64,000 nt of DNA from Helicobacter pylori NCTC 11637 = CCUG 17874 = ATCC 43504 = JCM 12093 (GCF_900478295.1 NZ_LS483488.1:682001-746000), one strand, 5' to 3'; shown: positions 47,273-57,637, numbered from the stretch's first letter. The notes: a model not told the origin generated them from the letters alone. A program made the numbers and translations.

Positions 47273-48880
47273 ATGTTTAATATTAAAAGGAATTTTTTAA
47301 TAACAATCATAAGTTTTTTTCTCATTGTTCCTAATTGGTTGAAAGCTATTGATTTGCCCATTGTTTCAAATCTCAAAATTTACCAAACGGTTTATTGCAT
47401 GCTGATACCGAGTTATGTTTTAACCAACAAAAGTTTTGCAGATATTTTGACAGGCTATACATCTATTGGTGCATCAGGGAGTGGAAAGAGTTCAGGGCAG
47501 GGTGTGATTGAAGCGCTTAGCACACCATTAGCCACAAGTTTAGCCGCTAGCAATTTGGTGAAATATTTGAACACTTTAGGTCCTTTATGGGGATCGGCGT
47601 GGGCAAGTGTTGCTACAGCTATACAAGGTTTTGCTCTAACGCCATCAAGTGGCTGTAATTTTGGTTGGAACGCATTGATAAATAAAAACATAGATGTATC
47701 CATGGATAGCGTGCTAGACAATTTGAGCAACAAGATTCAGAATTTTACCAAAGGCGGTGTTGAGGACAATGTGAAAGGCAATATTCTTTTACAAATAATT
47801 GGCTCAATAACCGCTCAAGCTTCTACGAATATTACAGCTGATGGTTTAATTTGGCTGATTGGTAAAGAATTCACTGCAAATAAACTGCAAAACAACACTA
47901 CAGCCATGCTTGCTTTTGCCGCATTAGAATCTGTTGTCAAAGGAGCGGATGCTGCTGTTCTTCCTGCATATGGTGTAGTCAATCTGCCTGATATTATCAT
48001 AGGGCAAGGGTCATATCTTGATTTTGTTTCTTACCTGATTTATATTGTTTTTGGGATTTTTGTTTTTATTTCTTTTATGAAATTGAGAGATATTTCAAGT
48101 AACATTCAGATTAACATAGGTTTTGAATACATGCGATTTGTTGGGGGGACATTATTCAAAATGGCGATGGTCTCTTTTATCGCCTATGCAGGTTTTGGTT
48201 ATCTTTATAAAATCTCTTATTCTATTTATTTTGGTTTAGCAGGCGCTTTTGGGCTGAATCAAGTTCTTTTTTGGGCTTTAGATTTAGTGCTGAATTACAC
48301 TGTTAATTCAATTTTACCTGCGGTAAGAGCTGTTTTTTCTAATGTTGGCAACAACGCTCCTAGTTTGTTACAAGGCTTGCAAGTGGCAGGTATTTCTTTA
48401 TTCGCTATTTTTATGCAAGTAACTATCATTATGAGAATAAGCACTGTTGTTGTGAAACCTTTGATAGCGGGGGCTTTTAGCGGTATTGTGTTCCCTATTG
48501 CAGTAAGTTTGATCGTGCTAGATTGGTTCAAAGATTCTATGAAAAACATATTGATATGGTTTATTAATAATTTGTTTATCTTGGTTCTAGCTATTCCTAT
48601 TTTGCTCTTTGGTGTTTTGGCATTATTGGCATTCAATTTGACCATAACGCCCTCTGTTGCTATACAAAACATCAATCAAGGGGGACTAGGTATCGATTCG
48701 ACTATTGCGAGTTTGATCACCCTATTTATTTTAAAAGGTTTCATAGAGACGATTATTGAGAGTGTCAATGCGATCGTTAACACCATTTTCAGCTCTGTTT
48801 CTATGGATGGTAGCAGAATGGATAGAGAAAGAGATGCCTTAATGGTGGGAAGAGTTGGTGGATCTATGTTTAAAGGATAA
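47273..48880 (+). CDS. cagW: CagW, VirB6-like polytopic inner-membrane protein
   Basis: A 535-residue polytopic protein. Signal-like N-terminus, Gly/Ser-rich periplasmic part, then at least six membrane segments from about 245 (FVSYLIYIVFGIFVFISF, MAMVSFIAYAGFGYLY, GISLFAIFMQVTIIM, SGIVFPIAVSLIVLDW, LFILVLAIPILLFGVLALL). Corresponds to VirB6, forming the inner-membrane channel region. Essential for CagA translocation. Confidence 0.93.
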   Translation: MFNIKRNFLITIISFFLIVPNWLKAIDLPIVSNLKIYQTVYCMLIPSYVLTNKSFADILTGYTSIGASGSGKSSGQGVIEALSTPLATSLAASNLVKYLNTLGPLWGSAWASVATAIQGFALTPSSGCNFGWNALINKNIDVSMDSVLDNLSNKIQNFTKGGVEDNVKGNILLQIIGSITAQASTNITADGLIWLIGKEFTANKLQNNTTAMLAFAALESVVKGADAAVLPAYGVVNLPDIIIGQGSYLDFVSYLIYIVFGIFVFISFMKLRDISSNIQINIGFEYMRFVGGTLFKMAMVSFIAYAGFGYLYKISYSIYFGLAGAFGLNQVLFWALDLVLNYTVNSILPAVRAVFSNVGNNAPSLLQGLQVAGISLFAIFMQVTIIMRISTVVVKPLIAGAFSGIVFPIAVSLIVLDWFKDSMKNILIWFINNLFILVLAIPILLFGVLALLAFNLTITPSVAIQNINQGGLGIDSTIASLITLFILKGFIETIIESVNAIVNTIFSSVSMDGSRMDRERDALMVGRVGGSMFKG

Positions 48881-48932
48881 GCCACTTTATTCTTGTGTTA
48901 CAATTACAAATATTTTTTAAGAGGAATTGTTG

Positions 48933-50501
48933 ATGGAGCAGGCATTTTTTAAAAAAATTGTTGGCTGTTTCTGTCTTGGTTATTTATTTTTATCTAGCGC
49001 AATAGAAGCAGCAGCACTTGACATTAAGAATTTTAATCGTGGTAGGGTGAAAGTGGTGAATAAGAAGATTGCTTATTTGGGAGATGAAAAACCTATTACG
49101 ATTTGGACTTCATTAGACAATGTTACTGTGATCCAACTTGAAAAAGATGAAACTATTTCTTACATCACAACAGGTTTCAATAAAGGTTGGAGTATTGTGC
49201 CTAATTCTAATCATATATTCATTCAACCTAAATCGGTAAAAAGTAATCTCATGTTTGAAAAAGAAGCAGTGAATTTTGCCCTAATGACAAGAGATTACCA
49301 AGAATTTTTAAAAACAAAAAAACTTATCGTAGATGCGCCCGACCCTAAAGAATTAGAAGAACAAAAAAAAGCTCTAGAAAAAGAAAAAGAAGCTAAAGAA
49401 CAGGCGCAAAAAGCGCAAAAAGATAAAAGAGAAAAAAGAAAAGAAGAGCGTGCAAAAAATAGAGCCAATTTAGAAAATCTCACTAACGCTATGAGTAACC
49501 CACAAAATTTGAGCAATAACAAAAATCTTAGCGAATTTATCAAGCAACAACGAGAAAATGAATTAGACCAAATGGAACGACTAGAGGACATGCAAGAACA
49601 GGCTCAAGCTAATGCGCTCAAACAAATTGAAGAACTCAACAAGAAACAAGCTGAAGAGACAATCAAGCAAAGAGCCAAGGATAAAATTAGTATTAAGACA
49701 GATAAATCTCAAAAAAGTCCTGAGGATAACTCCATAGAATTATCTCCTAGCGATAGCGCTTGGAGAACCAATCTTGTTGTGCGGACCAATAAGGCCTTGT
49801 ATCAATTCATTTTGAGAATAGCCCAAAAAGACAATTTTGCTTCGGCGTATCTAACAGTCAAATTAGAATACCCACAAAGACACGAAGTTTCTAGCGTTAT
49901 TGAAGAGGAGCTAAAAAAGAGAGAAGAAGCAAAGAGGCAGAAAGAATTGATTAAGCAAGAAAATCTTAACACCACAGCCTACATCAATAGAGTAATGATG
50001 GCGAGCAATGAACAGATTATCAACAAAGAAAAAATAAGAGAAGAAAAACAAAAAATTATCTTAGATCAAGCAAAGGCGCTAGAGACTCAATATGTGCATA
50101 ATGCCTTAAAAAGAAACCCCGTGCCTAGAAACTACAATTACTACCAAGCGCCTGAAAAACGCTCTAAACATATTATGCCCTCTGAAATTTTTGATGATGG
50201 CACATTCACTTATTTTGGTTTCAAAAACATCACTCTCCAACCTGCTATTTTTGTGGTTCAACCTGATGGGAAATTGAGCATGACTGATGCCGCCATTGAT
50301 CCTAACATGACCAATTTAGGATTGAGATGGTATAGAGTTAATGAAATTGCAGAGAAGTTTAAGCTCATTAAAGACAAAGCCCTTGTAACAGTAATCAATA
50401 AAGGCTATGGGAAAAATCCATTGACAAAAAATTACAATATCAAAAACTATGGTGAATTGGAGCGCGTGATTAAAAAGCTCCCTCTTGTCAGAGATAAATA
50501 A
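48933..50501 (+). CDS. cagX: CagX, VirB9-like outer-membrane core complex protein
   Basis: 522 residues from ATG 48933, preceded by GAGGA; TTG at 48927 would add two residues. Signal peptide IVGCFCLGYLFLSSAIEAAA. N-terminal VirB9 domain, then a charged coiled coil at about 140-260, and a C-terminal VirB9/CagX domain (PSEIFDDGTFTYFGFKNI, VVQPDGKLSMTDAAID, LRWYRVNEIAEKF). Core-complex partner of CagY and CagT. cagY follows after 14 bases. Confidence 0.95.
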   Translation: MEQAFFKKIVGCFCLGYLFLSSAIEAAALDIKNFNRGRVKVVNKKIAYLGDEKPITIWTSLDNVTVIQLEKDETISYITTGFNKGWSIVPNSNHIFIQPKSVKSNLMFEKEAVNFALMTRDYQEFLKTKKLIVDAPDPKELEEQKKALEKEKEAKEQAQKAQKDKREKRKEERAKNRANLENLTNAMSNPQNLSNNKNLSEFIKQQRENELDQMERLEDMQEQAQANALKQIEELNKKQAEETIKQRAKDKISIKTDKSQKSPEDNSIELSPSDSAWRTNLVVRTNKALYQFILRIAQKDNFASAYLTVKLEYPQRHEVSSVIEEELKKREEAKRQKELIKQENLNTTAYINRVMMASNEQIINKEKIREEKQKIILDQAKALETQYVHNALKRNPVPRNYNYYQAPEKRSKHIMPSEIFDDGTFTYFGFKNITLQPAIFVVQPDGKLSMTDAAIDPNMTNLGLRWYRVNEIAEKFKLIKDKALVTVINKGYGKNPLTKNYNIKNYGELERVIKKLPLVRDK

Positions 50502-50515
50502 AAAGGCGTTAAGAC

Positions 50516-53500
50516 ATGAATGAAGAAAACGATAAACTTGAAACTTCTAAAAAAACCCAACAAGATTCACCCCAAGATTTATCCAATGAAGAAGCAACGG
50601 AAGCCAATCATTTTGAAGATTCTTTAAAAGAAGAAAGCTCAGACAATCATCTTGACAACCCCACAGAAACTAAAACCCATTTTGATGGAGACAATCTAGA
50701 AGAAACCCAAACTCAAATGGATTCTGAAAGTAATGAAACTTCAGAATCTAGCAATGGCAGTCTAGCAGACAAGTTATTCAAAAAAGCCAGAAAATTAGTT
50801 GATAATAAAAGACCTTTCACTCAGCAAAAGAATTTAGATGAAGAAACCCAAGAACTGAACGAAGAAGACGATCAAGAAAATAATGGGTATCAAGAAGAAA
50901 CTCAAACGGGCTTAATTGATGATGAAACTTCTAAAAAACCCCAACAAGATTCACCCCAAGATTTATCCAATGAAGAAGCAACAGAAATCAATCATTTTGA
51001 AGATTCTTCAAAAGAATCCAAAGAAAGCTCATATTATCATCTTGACAACCCCACAGAAACTAAAACCCATTTTGATGGAGACAATCTAGAAGAAATAACT
51101 AACGACTCTAACGATCAAGAGATTATCAAAGGAAGCAAAAAGAAATATATTATTGGTGGCATTGTAGTCGCTGTTCTTATCGTGATCATTTTATTTTCTA
51201 GAAGCATTTTTCACTACTTCATGCCTTTGGAAGATAAAAGCTCTCGTTTTAGCAAAGATAGGAATCTTTATGTCAATGATGAAATCCAAATAAGGCAAGA
51301 GTATAACCGATTGCTGAAAGAACGGAATGAAAAAGGCAATATGATCGATAAAAATCTTTTCTTCAATGACGATCCCAATAGAACCTTATACAACTATTTG
51401 AATATTGCAGAAATTGAGGACAAAAACCCATTGAGAGCCTTTTATGAGTGTATTAGTAATGGTGGCAACTATGAAGAATGTTTGAAGCTTATCAAAGACA
51501 AAAAACTTCAAGATCAAATGAAAAAGACTCTAGAGGCTTATAATGACTGCATCAAAAATGCCAAAACTGAAGAAGAAAGGATCAAGTGTTTAGATTTAAT
51601 CAAAGATGAAAACTTGAAAAAAAGCTTACTGAACCAACAAAAAGTTCAGGTGGCGCTAGATTGTTTGAAAAACGCTAAAACCGATGAAGAACGAAACGAG
51701 TGCCTAAAACTCATAAATGACCCTGATATTAGAGAGAAATTCCGTAAGGAATTAGAGCTTCAAAAAGAGCTTCAAGAGTATAAGGATTGTATCAAAAACG
51801 CCAAAACAGAGGCTGAGAAAAATGAATGCTTGAAAGGCTTGTCTAAAGAAGCTATAGAAAGATTGAAACAGCAAGCGCTAGATTGTTTGAAAAACGCTAA
51901 AACCGATGAAGAACGAAACGAGTGCTTGAAAAATATTCCCCAAGACTTGCAAAAAGAACTACTAGCTGATATGAGCGTCAAGGCTTATAAGGACTGCGTT
52001 TCAAAAGCTAGGAATGAAAAAGAGAAAAAAGAATGCGAGAAATTGCTCACGCCTGAAGCGAGGAAAAAGTTAGAACAACAGGTTCTAGATTGTTTGAAAA
52101 ACGCTAAAACCGATGAAGAACGAAAAAAGTGTTTGAAAGATCTCCCTAAAGACTTACAAAGCGATATTTTAGCTAAAGAGAGCGTTAAAGCTTATAAAGA
52201 CTGCGTATCTCAAGCCAAAACTGAAGCTGAGAAACAAGAGTGTGAGAAATTACTCACGCCTGAAGCGAAAAAACTTTTAGAAGAAGAAGCCAAAGAAAGC
52301 GTTAAGGCTTACTTGGACTGTGTATCTCAAGCCAAAACTGAAGATGAGAAAAAAGAGTGTGAGAAATTACTCACGCCTGAAGCGAGAAAACTATTAGAAG
52401 AAGCTAAAAAAAGCGTTAAAGCTTATTTGGATTGCGTATCTCAAGCCAAAACTGAAGCTGAAAGAAAAGAGTGTGAGAAATTACTTACGCCTGAAGCGAA
52501 AAAACTATTAGAGCAACAAGCTCTAGATTGTTTGAAAAACGCTAAAACCGAAGCTGATAAAAAAAGGTGTGTCAAAGATCTCCCTAAAGACTTGCAGAAA
52601 AAGGTTTTAGCCAAAGAGAGCGTTAGGGTTTATTTGGATTGCGTATCAAGAGCCAAAAACGAAGCTGAAAGAAAAGAATGCGAGAAATTACTCACCCCTG
52701 AAGCGAGAAAACTATTAGAAGAAGCTAAAAAAAGCGTTAAAGCTTATAAAGACTGCGTATCAAGAGCCAGGAATGAAAAAGAGAAAAAAGAATGCGAGAA
52801 ATTACTCACCCCTGAAGCGAGAAAACTATTAGAAGAAGCTAAAAAAAGCGTTAAAGCTTATTTGGATTGCGTATCTCAAGCCAAAACTGAAGCTGAAAGA
52901 AAAGAGTGTGAGAAATTACTTACGCCTGAAGCGAAAAAACTATTAGAAGAAGCTAAAGAGAGCGTCAAAGCTTATAAAGACTGCCTCTCCCAAGCTAGAA
53001 ATGAAACTGAAAGGAGAGCTTGCGAGAAATTACTCACCCCTGAAGCGAGAAAACTTTTAGAGAAGCAAGCGCTAGATTGTTTGAAAAACGCTAAAACCGA
53101 ATCTGAGAAAAAAAGGTGTGTCAAAGATCTCCCTAAAGACTTGCAGAAAAAGGTTTTAGCTAAAGAGAGCGTTAAGGCTTATTTGGATTGCGTATCTCAA
53201 GCCAAAACTGAAGCTGAAAGAAAAGAGTGTGAGAAATTACTTACGCCTGAAGCGAAAAAACTATTAGAAGAAGCTAAAGAGAGCGTCAAAGCTTATAAAG
53301 ACTGCCTCTCCCAAGCTAGAAATGAAACTGAAAGGAGAGCTTGCGAGAAATTACTCACCCCTGAAGCAAGGAAACTACTAGAGCAAGAAGTTAAAAAGAG
53401 CGTTAAAGCTTATAAAGACTGCGTATCAAGAGCTAGGAATGAAAAAGAGAAAAAAGAATGCGAGAAATTACTCACCCCTGAAGCGAGGAAACTTTTAGAA

Positions 53501-55903
53501 CAACAAGCGCTAGATTGTTTGAAAAACGCTAAAACCGAATCTGATAAAAAAAGGTGTGTCAAAGATCTCCCTAAAGACTTGCAGAAAAAGGTTTTAGCCA
53601 AAGAGAGCGTTAAGGCTTATTTGGACTGCGTATCAAGAGCTAGGAATGAAAAAGAGAAAAAAGAATGCGAGAAATTACTCACCCCTGAAGCGAGGAAACT
53701 TTTAGAAGAAGCTAAAGAGAGCCTTAAGGCTTATAAAGACTGCCTCTCTCAAGCTAGAAATGAAACTGAAAGGAGAGCTTGCGAAAAATTACTCACCCCT
53801 GAAGCGAGGAAACTCTTAGAGCAAGAAGTTAAGAAGAGCGTTAAGGCTTATTTGGACTGCGTATCAAGAGCTAGGAATGAAAAAGAGAAACAAGAATGCG
53901 AGAAATTACTCACCCCTGAAGCGAGGAAATTTTTAGCGAAGCAAGCATTAAGTTGTTTGGAAAAAGCTAGAAATGAAGAAGAAAGAAAAGCATGTCTTAA
54001 AAATCTCCCTAAAGACTTACAGAAAAATGTTTTAGCTAAAGAGAGCCTTAAAGCTTATAAGGACTGCCTCTCTCAAGCTAGAAATGAAACTGAAAGGAGA
54101 GCTTGCGAGAAATTACTCACCCCTGAAGCGAGAAAACTACTAGAACAAGAAGTTAAAAAGAGCGTCAAGGCTTATTTGGATTGCGTATCAAAAGCTAGGA
54201 ATGAAAAAGAGAAACAAGAATGCGAGAAATTACTCACGCCTGAAGCGAGGAAATTTTTAGAGAAAGAACTCCAACAAAAAGATAAAGCGATAAAAGATTG
54301 CTTGAAAAACGCCGATCCTAACGACAGAGCGGCTATCATGAAGTGTTTGGATGGTTTGAGCGATGAAGAGAAGCTCAAATACCTGCAAGAAGCTAGAGAA
54401 AAGGCTGTTGCGGATTGTTTGGCTATGGCTAAAACCGATGAAGAAAAAAGGAAATGCCAAAACCTTTATAGCGATTTGATCCAAGAAATCCAAAATAAAA
54501 GGACACAAAGCAAACAAAATCAATTGAGTAAAACAGAAAGATTGCATCAAGCAAGCGAGTGTTTGGATAACTTAGATGACCCTACCGATCAACAAGCCAT
54601 AGAGCAATGTTTAGAGGGCTTGAGCGATAGTGAAAGGGCGCTAATTCTAGGAATTAAACGACAAGCTGATGAAGTGGATCTGATTTATAGCGATCTAAGA
54701 AACCGCAAAACCTTTGATAACATGGCGGCTAAAGGTTATCCGTTGTTGCCAATGGATTTCAAAAATGGCGGCGATATTGCCACTATTAACGCCACTAATG
54801 TTGATGCGGACAAAATAGCTAGCGATAATCCTATTTATGCTTCCATAGAGCCTGATATTACCAAGCAATACGAAACAGAAAAAACCATTAAGGATAAGAA
54901 TTTAGAAGCTAAATTAGCTAAGGCTTTAGGTGGCAATAAAAAAGATGACGATAAAGAAAAAAGTAAAAAACCCACAGCAGAAGCTAAAGTAGAAAGCAAT
55001 AAGATAGACAAAGATGTCGCAGAAACTGCTAAGAATATCAGTGAAATCGCTCTTAAGAACAAAAAAGAAAAGAATGGGGAATTTGTAGATGAAAATGGTA
55101 ATCCCATTGATGACAAAAAGAAAGCAGAAAAACAAGATGAAACAAGCCCTGTCAAACAGGCCTTTATAGGCAAGAGTGATCCCACATTTGTTTTAGCGCA
55201 ATACACCCCTATTGAAATCACTCTGACTTCTAAAGTAGATGCCACTCTCACAGGTATAGTGAGTGGGGTTGTAGCCAAAGATGTATGGAACATGAACGGC
55301 ACTATGATCTTACTAGACAAAGGCACTAAGGTGTATGGGAATTATCAAAGCGTGAAAGGTGGCACACCCATTATGACACGCTTAATGATAGTCTTTACTA
55401 AAGCCATTACGCCTGATGGTGTGATAATACCTCTAGCAAACGCTCAAGCAGCAGGCATGTTGGGTGAAGCAGGGGTAGATGGCTATGTGAATAATCACTT
55501 TATGAAGCGCATAGGCTTTGCTGTGATAGCAAGCGTGGTTAATAGCTTCTTGCAAACTGCGCCTATCATAGCTCTAGATAAGCTCATAGGCCTTGGCAAA
55601 GGCAGAAGTGAAAGGACACCTGAATTTAATTACGCTTTGGGTCAAGCTATCAATGGTAGTATGCAAAGTTCAGCCCAGATGTCTAATCAAATTCTAGGGC
55701 AACTGATGAATATCCCCCCAAGTTTTTACAAAAATGAGGGCGATAGTATTAAGATTCTCACAATGGACGATATTGATTTTAGTGGCGTGTATGATGTTAA
55801 AATTACCAACAAATCTGTGGTAGATGAAATTATCAAACAAAGCACCAAAACTTTGTCTAGAGAACATGAAGAGATCACCACAAGCCCCAAAGGTGGCAAT
55901 TAA
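50516..55903 (+). CDS. cagY: CagY, giant VirB10-like protein with repeat regions
   Basis: A 1795-residue T4SS protein spanning both membranes. Residues 1-205 are cytoplasmic, acidic, with a duplicated block (10-63 and 138-193). A membrane helix follows (YIIGGIVVAVLIVIILFS, about 211-228). Residues about 310-1350 are Cys-containing modular helical repeats (DCVSQAKTEAERKECEKLL, TPEARKLLEEAKKSVKAYL). The C-terminal VirB10 domain (about 1545-1795) has VLAQYTPIEITLTSKVDAT and the antenna-type helix region RIGFAVIASVVNSFLQTAP. Repeat recombination in this gene is known to modulate T4SS function and inflammation. The frame is open throughout. Confidence 0.96.
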   Translation: MNEENDKLETSKKTQQDSPQDLSNEEATEANHFEDSLKEESSDNHLDNPTETKTHFDGDNLEETQTQMDSESNETSESSNGSLADKLFKKARKLVDNKRPFTQQKNLDEETQELNEEDDQENNGYQEETQTGLIDDETSKKPQQDSPQDLSNEEATEINHFEDSSKESKESSYYHLDNPTETKTHFDGDNLEEITNDSNDQEIIKGSKKKYIIGGIVVAVLIVIILFSRSIFHYFMPLEDKSSRFSKDRNLYVNDEIQIRQEYNRLLKERNEKGNMIDKNLFFNDDPNRTLYNYLNIAEIEDKNPLRAFYECISNGGNYEECLKLIKDKKLQDQMKKTLEAYNDCIKNAKTEEERIKCLDLIKDENLKKSLLNQQKVQVALDCLKNAKTDEERNECLKLINDPDIREKFRKELELQKELQEYKDCIKNAKTEAEKNECLKGLSKEAIERLKQQALDCLKNAKTDEERNECLKNIPQDLQKELLADMSVKAYKDCVSKARNEKEKKECEKLLTPEARKKLEQQVLDCLKNAKTDEERKKCLKDLPKDLQSDILAKESVKAYKDCVSQAKTEAEKQECEKLLTPEAKKLLEEEAKESVKAYLDCVSQAKTEDEKKECEKLLTPEARKLLEEAKKSVKAYLDCVSQAKTEAERKECEKLLTPEAKKLLEQQALDCLKNAKTEADKKRCVKDLPKDLQKKVLAKESVRVYLDCVSRAKNEAERKECEKLLTPEARKLLEEAKKSVKAYKDCVSRARNEKEKKECEKLLTPEARKLLEEAKKSVKAYLDCVSQAKTEAERKECEKLLTPEAKKLLEEAKESVKAYKDCLSQARNETERRACEKLLTPEARKLLEKQALDCLKNAKTESEKKRCVKDLPKDLQKKVLAKESVKAYLDCVSQAKTEAERKECEKLLTPEAKKLLEEAKESVKAYKDCLSQARNETERRACEKLLTPEARKLLEQEVKKSVKAYKDCVSRARNEKEKKECEKLLTPEARKLLEQQALDCLKNAKTESDKKRCVKDLPKDLQKKVLAKESVKAYLDCVSRARNEKEKKECEKLLTPEARKLLEEAKESLKAYKDCLSQARNETERRACEKLLTPEARKLLEQEVKKSVKAYLDCVSRARNEKEKQECEKLLTPEARKFLAKQALSCLEKARNEEERKACLKNLPKDLQKNVLAKESLKAYKDCLSQARNETERRACEKLLTPEARKLLEQEVKKSVKAYLDCVSKARNEKEKQECEKLLTPEARKFLEKELQQKDKAIKDCLKNADPNDRAAIMKCLDGLSDEEKLKYLQEAREKAVADCLAMAKTDEEKRKCQNLYSDLIQEIQNKRTQSKQNQLSKTERLHQASECLDNLDDPTDQQAIEQCLEGLSDSERALILGIKRQADEVDLIYSDLRNRKTFDNMAAKGYPLLPMDFKNGGDIATINATNVDADKIASDNPIYASIEPDITKQYETEKTIKDKNLEAKLAKALGGNKKDDDKEKSKKPTAEAKVESNKIDKDVAETAKNISEIALKNKKEKNGEFVDENGNPIDDKKKAEKQDETSPVKQAFIGKSDPTFVLAQYTPIEITLTSKVDATLTGIVSGVVAKDVWNMNGTMILLDKGTKVYGNYQSVKGGTPIMTRLMIVFTKAITPDGVIIPLANAQAAGMLGEAGVDGYVNNHFMKRIGFAVIASVVNSFLQTAPIIALDKLIGLGKGRSERTPEFNYALGQAINGSMQSSAQMSNQILGQLMNIPPSFYKNEGDSIKILTMDDIDFSGVYDVKITNKSVVDEIIKQSTKTLSREHEEITTSPKGGN
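50543..51094 (+). repeat. Direct duplication in the cytoplasmic N-terminus of CagY
   Basis: The block TSKKTQQDSPQDLSNEEAT ... THFDGDNLEE at 50543-50704 recurs at 50927-51094 with small changes (TSKKPQQDSPQDLSNEEAT; two extra residues in the middle). Period about 384 bases, in frame. It lies before the membrane segment. Confidence 0.75.
51460..54540 (+). repeat. CagY modular repeat array
   Basis: An array of related 30-40-codon modules with paired Cys. Three module types alternate: A = KAYLDCVSQAKTEAERKECE or KAYKDCVSRARNEKEKKECE followed by KLLTPEARKLLE; B = QALDCLKNAKT(D/E)...; C = KRCVKDLPKDLQKKVLAKES. The 5' part (to about 51960) is more divergent and the 3' part nearly identical at nucleotide level. 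All units keep the frame. Confidence 0.85.
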
Positions 55904-56039
55904 TTCAAGAGAAAGGATAAAATATATTTATGTTACCAAACTCGGTTCTTTACAAAATAAAAGACAAAACCAACAATAGGCTCTTCTAAAGGATGTAGTG
56001 GCGGAAAAAACCAAGCAAAAACAATGAAAGGAAACAGCA
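55904..56039. other. cagY-cagZ spacer with small ORF
   Basis: 136 bases. A 19-codon ORF (MLPNSVLYKIKDKTNNRLF) at 55930-55989 has GAAAGGA 13 bases upstream. AAAGGA at 56028-56033 is the cagZ ribosome site. Confidence 0.3.
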
Positions 56040-56639
56040 ATGGAACTCGGTTTTAATGAAACAGAAAGACAAAAGATCTTAGATAGCAACAAATCTCTTA
56101 TGGGAAATGCAAATGAAGTAAGGGATAAGTTTATTCAAAATTACGCCTCTTCTTTAAAAGATAGCAACGATCCGCAAGATTTTTTGAGAAGAGTTCAAGA
56201 GTTAAGAATCAATATGCAAAAGAATTTTATTAGTTTTGATGTTTATTACAACTATTTGAACAACCTTGTGTTAGCCAGTTACAATCGTTGCAAACAAGAA
56301 AAGACTTTTGCAGAAAGCACGATCAAAAATGAACTAACGCTTGGGGAGTTTGTTGCAGAAATTTCTGACAACTTCAATAATTTTATGTGTGATGAAGTGG
56401 CAAGAATTTCAGACCTAGTGGCTTCTTATCTGCCAAGAGAGTATTTACCGCCATTCATAGATGGCAATATGATGGGCGTGGCGTTTCAGATTCTAGGGAT
56501 AGATGATTTTGGAAGGAAGCTCAATGAGATTGTCCAAGATATAGGGACTAAATATATTATTTTGAGCAAAAATAAGACTTATCTCACTTCTTTAGAAAGA
56601 GCTAAATTGATAACCCAATTAAAATTAAATTTGGAATAA
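56040..56639 (+). CDS. cagZ: CagZ, stabiliser of the VirD4-like coupling protein
   Basis: A 199-residue acidic helical cytoplasmic protein (MELGFNETERQKILDSNKSL) matching CagZ in length; its crystal structure is an all-helical fold. Published work shows that CagZ binds and stabilises Cag-beta and is needed for CagA translocation. cag-alpha starts 4 bases downstream. Confidence 0.94.
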   Translation: MELGFNETERQKILDSNKSLMGNANEVRDKFIQNYASSLKDSNDPQDFLRRVQELRINMQKNFISFDVYYNYLNNLVLASYNRCKQEKTFAESTIKNELTLGEFVAEISDNFNNFMCDEVARISDLVASYLPREYLPPFIDGNMMGVAFQILGIDDFGRKLNEIVQDIGTKYIILSKNKTYLTSLERAKLITQLKLNLE

Positions 56640-56643
56640 GAAC

Positions 56644-57637
56644 ATGACTGAAGACAGATTGAGTGCAGAAGATAAAAAATTTCTAGAAGTAGAAAGAGCT
56701 TTAAAAGAAGCGGCATTAAATCCTCTAAGGCATGCTACTGAAGAACTTTTTGGTGATTTTTTAAAAATGGAAAATATCACTGAGATTTGTTACAATGGGA
56801 ACAAGGTTGTATGGGTTTTAAAAAATAATGGCGAATGGCAACCATTTGATGTGAGAGACAAGAAAGCTTTTAGCCTGTCTCGTTTAATGCATTTTGCTCG
56901 GTGTTGTGCAAGTTTTAAGAAAAAAAACAATAGACAACTATGAAAATCCTATTTTGAGCAGCAATTTAGCGAATGGTGAAAGGGTGCAGATTGTCCTTTC
57001 CCCTGTTACAGTTAATGATGAAACCATTTCCATATCCATAAGGATACCCAGCAAAACAACCTATCCTCATAGCTTCTTTGAGGAGCAGGGTTTTTATAAT
57101 CTACTAGATAACAAAGAACAAGCGATCAGTGCGATTAAAGATGGTATTGCTATTGGTAAGAATGTGATTGTTTGTGGTGGCACAGGAAGCGGTAAAACGA
57201 CTTATATTAAAAGCATCATGGAGTTTATCCCCAAAGAAGAAAGGATCATATCCATTGAAGACACCGAAGAGATTGTATTCAAACACCACAAGAACTACAC
57301 GCAGCTTTTTTTTGGTGGGAATATCACCTCTGCTGATTGCTTAAAGTCATGTTTGAGAATGCGGCCTGATAGAATCATTTTAGGAGAACTCAGAAGCAGT
57401 GAGGCATACGATTTTTATAATGTGCTTTGTAGCGGTCATAAAGGCACGCTAACCACTCTGCATGCAGGGAGCAGTGAAGAAGCGTTTATCCGTTTAGCCA
57501 ACATGAGTTCATCTAATAGTGCAGCAAGGAATATCAAGTTTGAAAGTCTTATTGAGGGCTTTAAAGATTTAATTGATATGATTGTCCATATCAACCACCA
57601 CAAACAGTGTGATGAATTTTATATCAAACATAGGTAG
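56644..57637 (+). pseudogene. cagalpha: Cag-alpha (VirB11-type ATPase) with +1 frameshift in an A8 tract
   Basis: VirB11-type hexameric ATPase of the cag T4SS. The total length is 994 bases, one more than needed for the known 330 residues. The frame from 56644 keeps to CASFKKK and then diverges (KNNRQL, stop codon 56941-56943). The remainder continues in another frame: TIDNYENPILSSNLANGERV, Walker A VCGGTGSGKTTYIKS, Walker B-region DRIILGELRSSEAYDF and His box TLTTLHAGS, ending DEFYIKHR. The shift is an A8 run at 56920-56927 where A7 restores the frame. The product as written is a 99-residue fragment without ATPase domain. Confidence 0.88.

Noticed and set aside
51460-54540. CRISPR array
   Set aside because: The repeats are in-frame coding modules of CagY without regular spacers.
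56894-57637. A separate, shorter VirB11-like gene
   Set aside because: It is the continuation of cag-alpha in a shifted frame; the combined length equals the known gene plus one base.
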